DNA of 64,000 nt from assembly GCA_011032825.1 (NCBI GenBank), contig JAADJZ010000005.1, positions 67,001 to 131,000 of the forward strand. The letters run 5' to 3'. Shown here in pieces: positions 23,891-33,539 of this stretch. Within the stretch, counting starts at the first letter, position 1. Each line of letters starts with the position of its first letter. The position numbers and the translations under genes are program-made. The notes under the pieces were generated by a model, which ran no database searches, had not been told where the DNA came from, and saw only the letters and a list, made by a program, of their open reading frames with translations. The DNA comes from Massariosphaeria phaeospora (lineage: Eukaryota; Ascomycota; Dothideomycetes; Pleosporales).

Positions 23891-24389
23891 AGTGGCCCAA
23901 GTGCGATGGGATGAATGAAGTGGATAATGTGTGGGGATTGGTGTGTGTGTAATTGGGGGATGGGCAGCGGAAAGCCGAACGATGAATGGAGAAGGCTTGC
24001 TGTTTTTATTGATTGGGGTGGGCTAAGGGCTTACTTGGCCTGATGTGGCTTCGCCTGGCTTGTGCTATGTAATATGAGAGAGACAGAGACACACACAGAG
24101 AGAGAGAGGTGTGGCAATGATGGCTGAGGCTGTTCTTCTTCTGGATATGATGAACATGTGCGTGTACTTGGTGTGTGTGACGTGGCGTGCCGTGGCGGGG
24201 CGAGAGTCGAGGGTAGTCTCGCATGGGCTGGGTGCATGGATGAGAGGAGAGTGTGCATGTGTATGAGACTAAGGACCGGGAGGGAGGGAGTGAGTGAGTC
24301 AGTGAGTGAGTGTATTTGTTGGGTTGGGCGAGAGAGGAGGCTTTCTAACACGGATAGAGTACGGGGAACTAACTAACTGACTGAAAGGC

Positions 24390-24442
24390 TTGGAACGGAT
24401 TGGAGGGGATTGGAACGGATGGAACGGATGGAATAGAACGGA
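24390..24442. repeat. GGAACGGAT minisatellite
   Basis: Tandem, slightly diverged copies of GGAACGGAT / GGAACGGATT in the repeat-rich spacer. Confidence 0.6.
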
Positions 24443-24900
24443 ACTGTGCTGGGACACGCGGGGCGGGGTTTGTGTCCGCGTTTTGATTACAGAGGGAGGT
24501 ATGTAAGCAGGTATGTGGTAGGTAGATATGCTGAGATCAAGAACAGTAATTCGGTGTCCAGTGAGTGCCATGTACAGTCATTGAGTGTACTTACACAAGA
24601 CATCCAACTAACTAACTAAGTATATATATATAATAAACGGCTCCTCATGCACGGTAAGCTAAGTCAATCTCAACTTAGAGTTTAGACTTTGCTAGAAATA
24701 CCGTTTTGGAATGCGCATGTAGCTGTAGCTGTGTGCGTTAGTACTGCAGAGTAGCTTTCTGGGAAGACGGCCAGTGATCCCCTGGCTCTGGCTAGCTAGC
24801 TACGTACTCTCTGTTTGTTATATACGTGCATCTCCTACTTCCCTACTTTCCTCCTTTTCCCCCCTTCCTTACTTCTCCACTTCCTCCCTCGCTTCCTCAC

Positions 24901-26001
24901 TTACTTCCTCACCGCCACGACAAACAACCTCGGATACGCCAACAACACACCCCTCCCCTCCCCCACCCTCTCATACCTCTCCCCCACCCTCCCCTCATAC
25001 TCCGCCAAAAACCCCTCCTTCGCCCGCTCATCCCCCTCCAAGCGCTCCAGATACGGCATCAGCCCGCTGCCCCGCACCCACGCGACAATCGCCGCCGCGT
25101 CCGCCAGCTCGTGGTAGTACGTCGTGTGCCAGACGCGCACGCTGGACGCGTGCGGGCCGAGCGCCGCGATGATGCCGTGCGGCGGCTCGATGGGGTCGAG
25201 GTCTGGGCGCGTGGCGCAGGAGCGGTCGTGGATGCGGGCGGAGGCGAAGTGCTGGGTCCAGGGCTTGTGGGGCAGGAGTGCGGTGCGGCGCATGAGGGCG
25301 TGCGTGGGTTGCGTGAAGTTGTCGGGGACTTGCAGCGCGAGGACGCCGCCGCTGCTGGTGCTGGTGCTGGTGCCGGGCCGCAGTGTGCGGAATAAGCGCG
25401 TGATGGTGGCGAGGCGCTGCGGGCTGCGCAGCCAGTGGAACGCTGCGTTGCTGAATAGTAGGTCTGGCGGCCGGTCTTCGCCATCCGCCGAGCGCGGGTC
25501 AAACGTCGCGAGATCCGCTTCCACGAAGTCGATGTTCGGGCGCTGCAGCGACGCATCCCCGCGCGCTTTCTGCAGCATGTCGCTCGAGGCGTCGATGCCG
25601 GTGAGGCGCGCGGTGGGGAATGCGGAGTGCAGCACCGCGGTCGAGTTCCCTGGGCCGCAGCCCAGGTCGAAGATGCGGAGGGGGGATGCGGAAGAGGAGG
25701 GTGGGAGCAGCGGCGTGGCTTGTGCGAGGAGGTCGTGCACGGGGCGGGTGCGCTCGGCGTGGAACTTGAGGTATTGGTCTGCGGACCAGGTGGGTTTTTT
25801 CTGGGGGTCGTCGTTAGGTGTGGGGGTGGTGTGGAAAAAGCGAGTGGTTGGCGATGTGCTGGTCCGTGGGAGGGGGCGAGGACTGTGGTGTTTTGTCCGT
25901 GGAGATGTCGGTACGGTGGATTTGGACGTCGGGGTGGTTGTTCGAGACATCGATGTCGACATTGATGTAGCTACTGATCCTAACGCTCCCTTGGAGAACA
26001 T
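24901..26001 (-). CDS. SAM-dependent methyltransferase, trans-aconitate methyltransferase type
   Basis: Intronless on the minus strand. The class I methyltransferase core is clear: motif I IFDLGCGPGNSTAVL, then TARLTGIDASSDMLQKAR, IDFVEADLATF, DLLFSNAAFHWL (with the FHWL typical of Tam/Tmt1) and LPYLERLEGDE-like C-terminal helices (written GLMPYLERLEGDERAKEGFL here). Expected reaction: methylation of trans-aconitate, an aconitase inhibitor. The start is uncertain. The frame is open to an ATG at 26133, but I prefer 26001 (MFSKGALGSVATSMS), which opens a Ser/Thr/Arg-rich, acid-free N-terminus of about 60 aa ending TRFFHTTPTPNDD that looks like a mitochondrial presequence. Confidence 0.75.
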   Translation of the reverse strand: MFSKGALGSVATSMSTSMSRTTTPTSKSTVPTSPRTKHHSPRPLPRTSTSPTTRFFHTTPTPNDDPQKKPTWSADQYLKFHAERTRPVHDLLAQATPLLPPSSSASPLRIFDLGCGPGNSTAVLHSAFPTARLTGIDASSDMLQKARGDASLQRPNIDFVEADLATFDPRSADGEDRPPDLLFSNAAFHWLRSPQRLATITRLFRTLRPGTSTSTSSGGVLALQVPDNFTQPTHALMRRTALLPHKPWTQHFASARIHDRSCATRPDLDPIEPPHGIIAALGPHASSVRVWHTTYYHELADAAAIVAWVRGSGLMPYLERLEGDERAKEGFLAEYEGRVGERYERVGEGRGVLLAYPRLFVVAVRK

Positions 26002-26133
26002 CCGGCTCGTCACCATCGTCGATACCATAGATGGTCTACAGCCCCAGACCCCACGACTAGGACTAGACAGCCCGCTAACCGCGCAGCGCCCTGTTCTCTT
26101 CACACAGCTCTTGCTCATCCTGCAGCAATGCAT

Positions 26134-27077
26134 GATATCTTCAAAGCAGGCCGCGCCCTGATCTCTTTATTCTCCGGGAAGACGTTTCGGCTCGGAGCTA
26201 ATAGGGGAACTTGGCACAAGGACTGATACAATAAGCAAGCTCGCACTGTTGCTGGAGATGTAAGTGTTGTTGTTGTTGTTGTTGTTGATGTTAAGAGTGA
26301 CGAAGTGGTGAGGTCTAATTCCCGAGATCGAGATCTATCGCCAAGCAGCCAATCAGGAACACGGAGCGGGGCAGCCTGCTGTAAATAGACCAAGCGGTAA
26401 AGTCGTCATCTATGCAAGCTCAAGAGCCGTCGTGAGACAGCGCATATTGTTACCAGGAACCAAGCGCCGCAGCTGTCTAGACAGAACAAAACAGGGCAGG
26501 ACAGCGCGCCGCACCGCACCGTGGCGTCTACAAAATCTGGGTATCTTTCATGTCAAGTGTTTAGGTGCCTGGGCAAATAGATATTGTACCTTATTATACC
26601 GTGATATGTCCTTGAAAACCTCATATAGGCTGGGCTGGGTGTGCACTGGGCGTGGGCTGCGTACGGACCGAGCTGTGCAGCGCTGGCTATTGTATTGTTC
26701 GTGAATTCAGGGTTGGGACGGTTGATCTAGATGATGCATAATGCGCGCTTTGGAACGCACGGCGAAGGGGAGCTTTGCGTAGTAGAGGAATTACCGGCGC
26801 GGTGATGTGATCGAGGGGAGAGCATGGCTTGCATTATAGAGTTTTGTGGGCGTAGAGGCTGAGTTACCTGGGTTCGGTATCCGTAGACGCCGTTGTAATC
26901 GTGAAAGCTTACGCAAAATCATTGTGCGATTTGCAAACGATCGCTTACCCGCCCCGCCCCCCACACATCTGTAAATTCCTACCCCGCTTTACCCCTCTCA
27001 CTTTCACTTTCACTTTCACTCGCCCCCACAGCCTATAGATACGTCTCATTTCCAAAATTTTATCACGATCTGAAAAA
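26134..27077. other. Intergenic region with a (TGT)n run
   Basis: About 0.9 kb. It contains a TGT triplet run at about 26265-26287 and a CTTTCA hexamer run near 26999-27020. No supportable gene. Confidence 0.45.
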
Positions 27078-27183
27078 GCTTCCTTGGTGTAGTTGGTTAT
27101 CACGTCGGTCTCATACCAAGACCATGACTGCTACTAAGTAGCGGGACATCCGAAGGTCGCCAGTTCGAGTCTGGCAGGGAGCA
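27078..27183 (+). tRNA. tRNA-Met (CAT), elongator type, with a 32-nt intron
   Basis: The full cloverleaf can be drawn: acceptor stem GCTTCCT / AGGGAGC with discriminator A, D arm GTGTAGTTGGTTATCAC, anticodon stem/loop TCGGT-CTCATA...ATCCGA with CAT at 27112-27114, and T arm GCCAG-TTCGAGT-CTGGC. A 32-nt intron (27116-27147) interrupts one base 3' of the anticodon, the canonical tRNA splice site; the mature length is 74 nt. The CTCATA|ATCCGAAGGTC anticodon arm matches eukaryotic elongator rather than initiator tRNA-Met. A T7 run at 27188-27194 is the Pol III terminator. Confidence 0.95.
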
Positions 27184-27187
27184 GAGA

Positions 27188-27194
27188 TTTTTTT
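27188..27194 (+). terminator. Pol III terminator of tRNA-Met
   Basis: Run of seven T residues four bases after the tRNA 3' end. Confidence 0.85.
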
Positions 27195-27960
27195 GGGCAT
27201 GTCGGTGGTCATGATGAGGGTACATGCTTTGGGTTGGGGCTTTTTTTTTGGAGGGGAGGGGATGCGTGCTGGGGGTTTCTGGAGCAAGACGAGCGGAACA
27301 CGGCACTCTTAGTCGGGTTTCTTTTGTGTGCTTCAATGGGGTTGAGGTTTATTATTGTAGCTTTTGAATTATCTCGCATGGGTGAAAACAGTTCAGAAAG
27401 CACGCTATGGTAGATTACTTGCAGGACAATCTAGGTGGGACGGAACGTTTGTGTCGACGTTGTGGCAAATAGTACAATTATTTAACTAAGTTAATACCAT
27501 AGAGGAGTGCTAGATCTCGATAGCCTGAGCCATCAACTAGTATCATTTACAAAGTTTCGCTAAAGGTCCTTCTTCTTCTACGGCTAATACTGCTGTGCAA
27601 ACAGGCCTTGCCAACACCTGGGCTCTTTCACCAGAACTAAACTGCACCACAGAGAATAGGTCGGAGCGGTGGCGGCCCCGGCATTTCGACCGCCTCGTGA
27701 TGACTGTATGCCTCCGCTCGGCGGCGGTCTTGGCTGCCTCGCTCGTGCAGTGTTTAGTTAGTGAACGCGTAGGACAAACATCAGCTGGGCACGGTGCCGC
27801 AGCGCTGCCGCCAGAGTACACTGGCCTTGCTTATATGCACAGACAAAGCTCTCCTACAGCTAACCAACTGCCCTGCCTGTCCGACACTACCCTAGCCGCT
27901 GGCAACTCCATCGACACAGTCCGGACGCATCGGCAACCACTACCCATCACAGCATCGAGC
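27195..27960. other. Intergenic region / 5' leader of the RING gene
   Basis: About 0.77 kb. The RING frame stays open upstream to about 27595, but that part contains no domain and I read it as 5' UTR. Confidence 0.4.
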
Positions 27961-28614
27961 ATGGCGAAACTTCCTAGCAAGGACGAGTTCATTGCTAATC
28001 TCGGACCACTGTACATTACCTCCGAGTGTCCCATTTGCCAGGAACCCTTCGAGCATCCGGAGCATTCGATGGTGCCGTTGCCTTGCGGCCATGTGGTCGG
28101 CGCGCATTGTATCGTCAAGTGTTGCGAAACCGGCACCCCGAACAACAGCCGCTGTCCGGAATGCCGAGGTGAGTTCTTCCGGTTCGAGCGTCCCAATATC
28201 AACCACGACATCGACGAAGCGGCTCGAAGAGACCTTGACTTGAACTTCGGGGATGACCGGAGTCCAGAACTTCGTGCCGAGCAAGCCATCCAGCGCGCAA
28301 TTGCGCTCGCTGGGCCGCTCCAGAACAATCAAGGTGCTCAAGCCGGTCAGGGTGCCCAGGTCAATCAGCGCGTCCAAGGTGATCAGCACGTCCAAGCGAG
28401 TCGGGCCACACGAGACAATCACGGCCAGGTGGATGAGGAATCGTCGAATGAGGTGGAACCCTTTGAGGATGAGACGGACGCCTCCGATGATGAAACTGAA
28501 GCCAGTGAGATGGAAGAAGATGGCGGAGACCATGAAGATGAAGGAGATGGCGAAGACGCCGGCGAGGAACAAGAGCCAGAAAATGGGCACACGGGACTGC
28601 GCAAGTCATCGTAA
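27961..28614 (+). CDS. RING finger protein with acidic tail
   Basis: 217 aa from the ATG at 27961 (MAKLPSKDEFIANLG). Residues about 23-75 form a RING-like zinc finger: CPICQEPF...VPLPCGHVVGAHCIVKCCETG...RCPECRGEF, so an E3 ubiquitin ligase role is likely. Then come a Gln/Gly-rich repeat (NNQGAQAGQGAQVNQRVQGDQHVQ) and a strongly acidic tail (DETDASDDETEASEMEEDGGDHEDEGDGEDAGEEQEPE). The frame ends at TAA 28612-28614. An equally acidic open frame continues directly downstream in another phase to 28735, so the real C-terminus may be longer through an unseen intron, a frameshift or a sequence error. Confidence 0.75.
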   Translation: MAKLPSKDEFIANLGPLYITSECPICQEPFEHPEHSMVPLPCGHVVGAHCIVKCCETGTPNNSRCPECRGEFFRFERPNINHDIDEAARRDLDLNFGDDRSPELRAEQAIQRAIALAGPLQNNQGAQAGQGAQVNQRVQGDQHVQASRATRDNHGQVDEESSNEVEPFEDETDASDDETEASEMEEDGGDHEDEGDGEDAGEEQEPENGHTGLRKSS

Positions 28615-28735
28615 AGACCTCGGCTACCATGGATACGATTTCGGCGACGAGGAAGACTACGACATGGAAGACGAGGAGGCCTATGACAGCGACGATGACT
28701 TCTTCGAAGATCACGAGCATGACGACAGCGATTAA
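28598..28735 (+). other. Acidic C-terminal reading frame in shifted phase
   Basis: Immediately after the RING stop, a second phase reads RKDLGYHGYDFGDEEDYDME followed by a DEEAYDSDDDFFEDHEHDDSD ending and TAA at 28733-28735. Its composition matches the acidic tail upstream and looks coding. No convincing GT...AG intron with a branch site restores the frame, so it may be a natural frameshift or a base-call error. Confidence 0.45.
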
Positions 28736-29592
28736 GTGTCGAAGTATGCCGTCCACGACCGGATCTTCTTGGATTTGTATGCCCTGACGGTACACGATCA
28801 AAGGGTTTTGCGAGCTCATTGCGAGCCTGGTTTATTTTCAGCGTAGGACGATGTCGCTGTATTGCAGGGAGACTACGGTGTTTGGTATTCCAGAAACTGC
28901 ACTGGACAGCGTTGATTTTACGCTCGATTGAGCGGAGACCCAATACGGGTGACATGTTGCGGCGATTCTTGGTTGCGCCGTGCCTCTGAAGAGGTAGCTT
29001 TTCACCACATGTCGGTACAATTATGTTTACTAGTTAGCATGCAATACTATCCAAGCCAAAATGAAAACGTGTGCATGGTACTGCAATGTAGGATGTAGCG
29101 TCACGTATGGGACCTATTTCAATCGATCCGAGATAACTACTCCCTGGTGCGCCCGTTGTCCTCGTTGTTGCCCCCACGAGACTGCGAAACGAGTGTCTTC
29201 TTGATGCCAGCCTCCAGTTGAGTAATCTCTCTCAGCCATTCCAGTCGCGTGGCCATTGGAGTATACTCCGTTAGCAAGATGACATCGTACTCGGTATGGC
29301 GTTCATGTTTGCCCTCCACAATGGCAGCTCGGAAGTGATTGCGATGAGCTCTCTCGTATGCTTGCTTGCAGTGATGGTGGCATCAGACCCAGAGACAAAA
29401 CGAAACAGGCGGCTTTCGGTTGGCGGTGAGAGGGGAAGACGAAGTCGGTGTCGGTGCTAAGACGGCGGATCTCCGTGTTTCGTGCGCTAGCTTGTCAGCT
29501 ATTAGTCATCCTGTGACCGACTGCTGTTGCCTACACGCCGTGCGGGGCATCCATCATCCATCCCAACACTCGCCACTACACGATTCTTCATC
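28736..29592. other. Intergenic region
   Basis: About 0.86 kb between the RING and F-box genes. It includes a possible minus-strand coding remnant, listed separately at 29137-29385. Confidence 0.4.
29137..29385 (-). CDS. Possible 3' exon or gene remnant
   Basis: The minus strand is open for about 80 codons with balanced composition (HCKQAYERAHRNHFRAAIVE..., TEYDVILLTEYTPMATRLEW, LREITQLEAGIKKTLVSQ). There is no ATG at its head and no recognised domain. It could be the last exon of a small gene whose upstream exon I cannot place (the F-box promoter lies there) or a relic. Weak call. Confidence 0.25.
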
Positions 29593-30959
29593 ATGGACCA
29601 CATCCACCATCTTCCCGACGAACTTCTTGGAGAAATAACGTCAAACTTCGAGCACGATCGGTTGTCCTTGTCGAGACTTGCCCTCGTCTCGCAGCGTTTC
29701 CGCCGACTCGCCCAGGAGTTCCTCTTCCGGCATGTCGATTTCGTCCCTGATACCAATGCCCAGTCTATCAACACACTCAATGAACCTCCACTGTGGAGGC
29801 ACCACCGCCTCTTGCAACGCACCTTTAAAGAAACCCCGCAATTAAGAAAGTGTGTTTGGAGTTGTGGGCCTATCTCACTTGAGGATGGGGATTACGATGA
29901 CCTGAGATATCTCGCAGGTTTCCGAAATCTGAAAACCCTCTTGCTCCGCAGCATCAGTGGTGACCCTGATGATTATTCAGCTGATGGTTCTGCGCACCGG
30001 ACGAAATTGGATGGCGACGCGGTTTTGTCTTTGCCAATTCTTCAACAAATCACATCACTCACGCTACATAATGGTCCATCCATCGGCACGATTGCGTCAT
30101 GTATGTTACTACAAAGTCTACGCGACTTGACGGTCGACTCAGTCAATGATTATACTGCTTCCAAAAACCGACACCCCGTACCGGACCGGACCGGCAGTTT
30201 GCGCAGTCTCCGGATTTTGCGCTCAGATTCTCGTCTGTTCAGACCGGAAGAAGGTTACGGACTGAAGACTGCATCTCTTTGTCATATTTTATCTCGTGCT
30301 CCATTGCTCGAAGAATTCCGGTATAACCTCATGTTCAACTGTACCTTGGCAGGATTTCCGCCACCGGAATTCGACTTTTCTAGCGAGGGAGCATTGGTCG
30401 CTTTACGACCTATCCGAAACACGGTGAGGGTGCTACAGCTTAGTCTGTTCACTCTCTTTATCTCTCACGTAACTGGCTTTTTCCCACTGGATCTGTCTGA
30501 GTTCGAGGCGTTACGACATCTTACGATCAACGCGTTCTTCTTGTGTGAAGCCTTCAAAGTTCCCCAGCCAGATCGAGAAGATATTTACCAATATATGCCA
30601 AAGCATCTCCAGTCACTACAGGTGCAAACCCCGCTGTCCTATCTTCAAACTTAGTAAGATTAACGTATGTCCAGATCGAATTCCCATCTCAGATCGGAGT
30701 TTTCTACTGGGATGGAGAGCAGGACTTCAGTTTCAAGAGCAATGGAGATTACAAGATTCCACCGGAACGATTCGCATGGCTCTTTCAATTTCCGAGGCAG
30801 AAGGAGAGAGCGCTGCCTAACTTGAGGAGGGTAGCCTTGCTAGACGGCGAGCAACCAGGTCGCCGCGGCGAACTCGTTGAATGGCAGCAACCAGACGAAG
30901 TCAAAGACGCGTTCAAAGCAGCTGATATCGAATTAGTAGTTCAAGTGAACATATTTTGA
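29593..30959 (+). CDS. F-box protein (2 exons)
   Basis: Exons 29593-30621 and 30675-30959 join to 437 aa; the 53-nt intron (GTGCAA...CAG) removes the stop that would end the first exon, and exon 2 carries the same reading style (IEFPSQIGVFYWDGEQDFSFKSNGDYKIPPERFAWLF). The N-terminal F-box is MDHIHHLPDELLGEITSNFEHDRLSLSRLALVSQRFRRLAQEFLFRHVDF, followed by leucine-rich segments (LRYLAGFRNLKTLLLRSI, LPILQQITSLTLHNG, MLLQSLRDLTVDSV, FEALRHLTINAFF). Likely a substrate adaptor of an SCF ubiquitin ligase; the substrate is unknown. It neighbours the RING gene, which may be chance. Confidence 0.8.
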
Positions 30960-31249
30960 GGGCTAGGCCAGGCCGGTCCCCTGTACAGTAAATCTGAACC
31001 CATGAAGCACGATCTCTCCAGACTCCGGATCATACCATTCAGGGATATAACAACGGTCCATCCATATTTGCATGGCATTTGCGGACTGTTTTGCACCCCC
31101 CGGCTGTGCTGATCAAGACAATTTCCTAAATAGATGCATGCTTTCAGAGATAGGGGCTCGCTAAAAGAGACTAGCGCAGATCCGTCGATGCCCAACGACC
31201 ATACACTCCAGAAGCCTGACATCTGCCCTTCTGTACACAGCGCTTTAAC

Positions 31250-31591
31250 ATGGTTGTCTACCGTCAAAATATACACCAGCTCACGCGACGATATACCCAT
31301 TTCCAAATCGTGCGCCAATATCGTGGACTGGAAGCCTTGGCCTACAACAAACCCAAACGAGCAACATTTACCGCCTTAACCTACCGCAAGCCTAAACAGG
31401 CAACATCTACCTCGAAAGCTTCCTCGCTGTTACATAGCCGAGACATCCCAGCAAAAGAATGGGATGCTATCAAAGACGTCGATGTCGGCAAAGTTGAAGA
31501 AATGATGAAGGGTCGGTTCGGTGAGCCGGGAACTTGGAGTAAGAAGGCGTTGCATGAGCTGGGTTTCAGTATGCCTTCTCCCTTTCGCTAG
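31250..31591 (+). CDS. Small open frame of unknown nature
   Basis: 113 aa, MVVYRQNIHQ...; the second half (LHSRDIPAKEWDAIKDVDVGKVEEMMKGRFGEPGTWSKKALHELGF) looks protein-like. It ends nine bases before the ATG of the next, damaged gene in another phase. It may be a separate small gene or a displaced 5' exon of that gene. I do not recognise it. Confidence 0.3.
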   Translation: MVVYRQNIHQLTRRYTHFQIVRQYRGLEALAYNKPKRATFTALTYRKPKQATSTSKASSLLHSRDIPAKEWDAIKDVDVGKVEEMMKGRFGEPGTWSKKALHELGFSMPSPFR

Positions 31592-31599
31592 TGCCCATC

Positions 31600-32163
31600 A
31601 TGTCAAAGGCCTCTGTCACAGTTCAAAGTGGTAGAAGCACTAACCTAAGCGCAGTGGATCGCCCCACACCATTTCTTACCGGGATACACTTCATGCTCTA
31701 CGTGCTGGGAGGATCCTTGCCGGGAAACGGTAGACCCTCACTACCCTTGTGGCACCGTGATGAAGTCCAAACTCTGGATCGTTTATTAGATCATCGGATC
31801 CGCGAATTCGCAGCGAAGAAGTCGTTCGCTACCGTCTGGTTCCCCGCTCGTCTGCATCCTATAAAAGCTAAGATCTGGAATGGAATGGTACCCATGAGTC
31901 GTGCCAGATGGTAGGAGAAGAGGCTGCAGGAACCGAGGAATCTAAAGCAATTCTGTGAATTAGCAGGAGATATCTTTGATGTTTTCCATCATCTTAATGA
32001 CGAGGTGGCTAGACGAGCAATGCAAGAGGCTTTCGGGTGATTCTCGGAGAACTATGATGAGCTCGAAACCACCGTCAACCTTCGCCGTAAACAGGCTCGC
32101 ACCGCTGAGACGCTAGATCTCACTACATTATGGGCTGAATATTTTGATGCCATAACGACCACC
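31600..32163 (+). pseudogene. 5' part of an unrecognised gene, interrupted by two in-frame stops
   Basis: From the ATG at 31600 (MSKASVTVQSGRSTNLSAVD) the frame runs without any length shift into the intact frame starting at 32164, but it is broken by TAG at 31912-31914 and TGA at 32038-32040. Between and after the stops it stays coding-like (EKRLQEPRNLKQFCELAGDIFDVFHHLNDEVARRAMQEAFG, then FSENYDELETTVNLRRKQARTAETLDLTTLWAEYFDAI). This suggests a gene of about 586 codons that is decaying, or two point changes in this isolate. No splice pair removing both stops was found. Confidence 0.5.
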
Positions 32164-33360
32164 ATGTCGACACGCACACATCAATGGCTGATCGATCGCG
32201 TCGAAGAGATTCAAAAGAATGCCCACACCGAGTACGAAACTACTCTCCACGCTGCGGGAAACGACCAGGAAGCTACATTAGCCGCTGGCAAGGATTTCTT
32301 CGCGCGAATGCGAGACCTCAATGGTATTTTAGCGAAGGCCGATACATATATCAATGTTCCTACACAAGCTACTAATAATGGGATACAAAACCTTTCGATC
32401 CAGGATCGTCAAATTGCCTACGATAGACTAAGCCAAATAAAGTCGTGGGAAAACCATCAACCATTCGCCAACCCTAGTACGTGGGAAAAGTTGTTCCAGG
32501 ACCACGACGCGTTAATGCGTATATACCACGAAGGGATTTCGAACCGCGCCTTGATCCGGAGAGAACTCCGCGGTGAGCCGAAAGAGCTCGGGGAAGAACC
32601 GTGGATCACAGCTCTCAAAGTGCGTGATCGGCAGAGCGGTGGTAAATCTTCTCAGCGATATTGGGGCTTTGTGTGCTACCGCCTCACGTACAAACATACG
32701 GATGAGGAATGGGCCGAATTCAAGCATAAGTTCGAATCTGACCTGCGCAAGCCCCGCGAGTGGATCCAAGGTGCGGAGGACGTCATGGACAAGGCGGGCG
32801 TGTACTGGGCCGATGGCCAGCGCGCCGGCATCCCCGAGGGCGACATCGACGCAGCCAAGAAACATTTCGTTTCGACCATGCCAACCGTCCTCGGCGCAGA
32901 GTTGGCTGATATTTGGCATCTGGATTTCCTCGTCGTCGACGCAGCCTCCTACGCCTCCTACGCCAAGCCCATGGAAGACAACCTCGCGCCCTTTGGTGAC
33001 ATGGGCGGCTACGTGCAACTCGTCGACGTGGCCCGCGATATGACTGCAGCTGAGGGCGCTCCTGACACATTTTCTGCTGACGCAGCATCTACTGGCTTTT
33101 CAGGGACCCTCACGGTACAGACAAGCTTGCTGTTTGAGGACGTGTATCCACTCTTTTCGGGCCATACGCTTAGGCCCCACGATCTGTGGATCTTGGCACG
33201 GTTGCATCCGCAGCAGGTTTATGTGGGGCATACGGTGGCTAGCCAAGAGGAAGAGTGGGAACGCCAGAGGGAGGAGCTACACTCTTATCTAGATGGGTTC
33301 TTCACGTCGATTAGGAAGATGCAAGCGGAGGGGAAGAGTGGCACGAGTGGGGAGGAATGA
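32164..33360 (+). CDS. Hypothetical protein (intact 3' part of a damaged longer gene?)
   Basis: 398 aa intact frame, MSTRTHQWLIDRVEEIQKNAHTEY... I recognise no family. It is mostly helical and charged, with several Trp (EEPWITALKVRDR, RYWGFVCYRLTYKHTDEEWAEF, WHLDFLVVDAASYASY, LRPHDLWILARLHPQQVYVGH) and an acidic helical C-terminus. No signal peptide or TM segment. The frame is open upstream apart from two stops (see the 31600-32163 entry), so 32164 may be an internal Met used only by prediction. The GC-richer 3' half looks well conserved as coding. Confidence 0.6.
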   Translation: MSTRTHQWLIDRVEEIQKNAHTEYETTLHAAGNDQEATLAAGKDFFARMRDLNGILAKADTYINVPTQATNNGIQNLSIQDRQIAYDRLSQIKSWENHQPFANPSTWEKLFQDHDALMRIYHEGISNRALIRRELRGEPKELGEEPWITALKVRDRQSGGKSSQRYWGFVCYRLTYKHTDEEWAEFKHKFESDLRKPREWIQGAEDVMDKAGVYWADGQRAGIPEGDIDAAKKHFVSTMPTVLGAELADIWHLDFLVVDAASYASYAKPMEDNLAPFGDMGGYVQLVDVARDMTAAEGAPDTFSADAASTGFSGTLTVQTSLLFEDVYPLFSGHTLRPHDLWILARLHPQQVYVGHTVASQEEEWERQREELHSYLDGFFTSIRKMQAEGKSGTSGEE

Positions 33361-33539
33361 TGACGAGAGTTATCAATTTGTCGCTCTTTAAGACATCTTG
33401 ACATTCGTGCATTATCCTTGCGGTCCTGGGTTGGAACTATACTCTTGAAGCCTATGTGTGCGAACAATTACTTAATCCACGTGTCGCCCACTACGCGGAA
33501 CACACCTCACCAATCACGGTTCAAGAGCAGAACCCCCGT

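Larger units (their letters stand above)
23015..24900. other. Simple-repeat-rich intergenic region
   Basis: About 1.9 kb between the convergent LIM-RhoGAP and methyltransferase genes. Long T and C runs lie at 23325-23385. There are GGTC (about 23684-23700) and CCAG (23867-23890) tetranucleotide runs, a GA/CA tract (24073-24108), GGGA/GTGA repeats (24278-24310) and a GGAACGGAT minisatellite (about 24390-24442). Open frames running through it are low-complexity; no gene is called. Confidence 0.5.

Noticed and set aside
25124..26161. 345-codon plus-strand frame opposite the methyltransferase
   Set aside because: Antisense shadow of a GC-rich gene; the minus strand has clear methyltransferase motifs and this frame is Arg/Gly/Val-rich.
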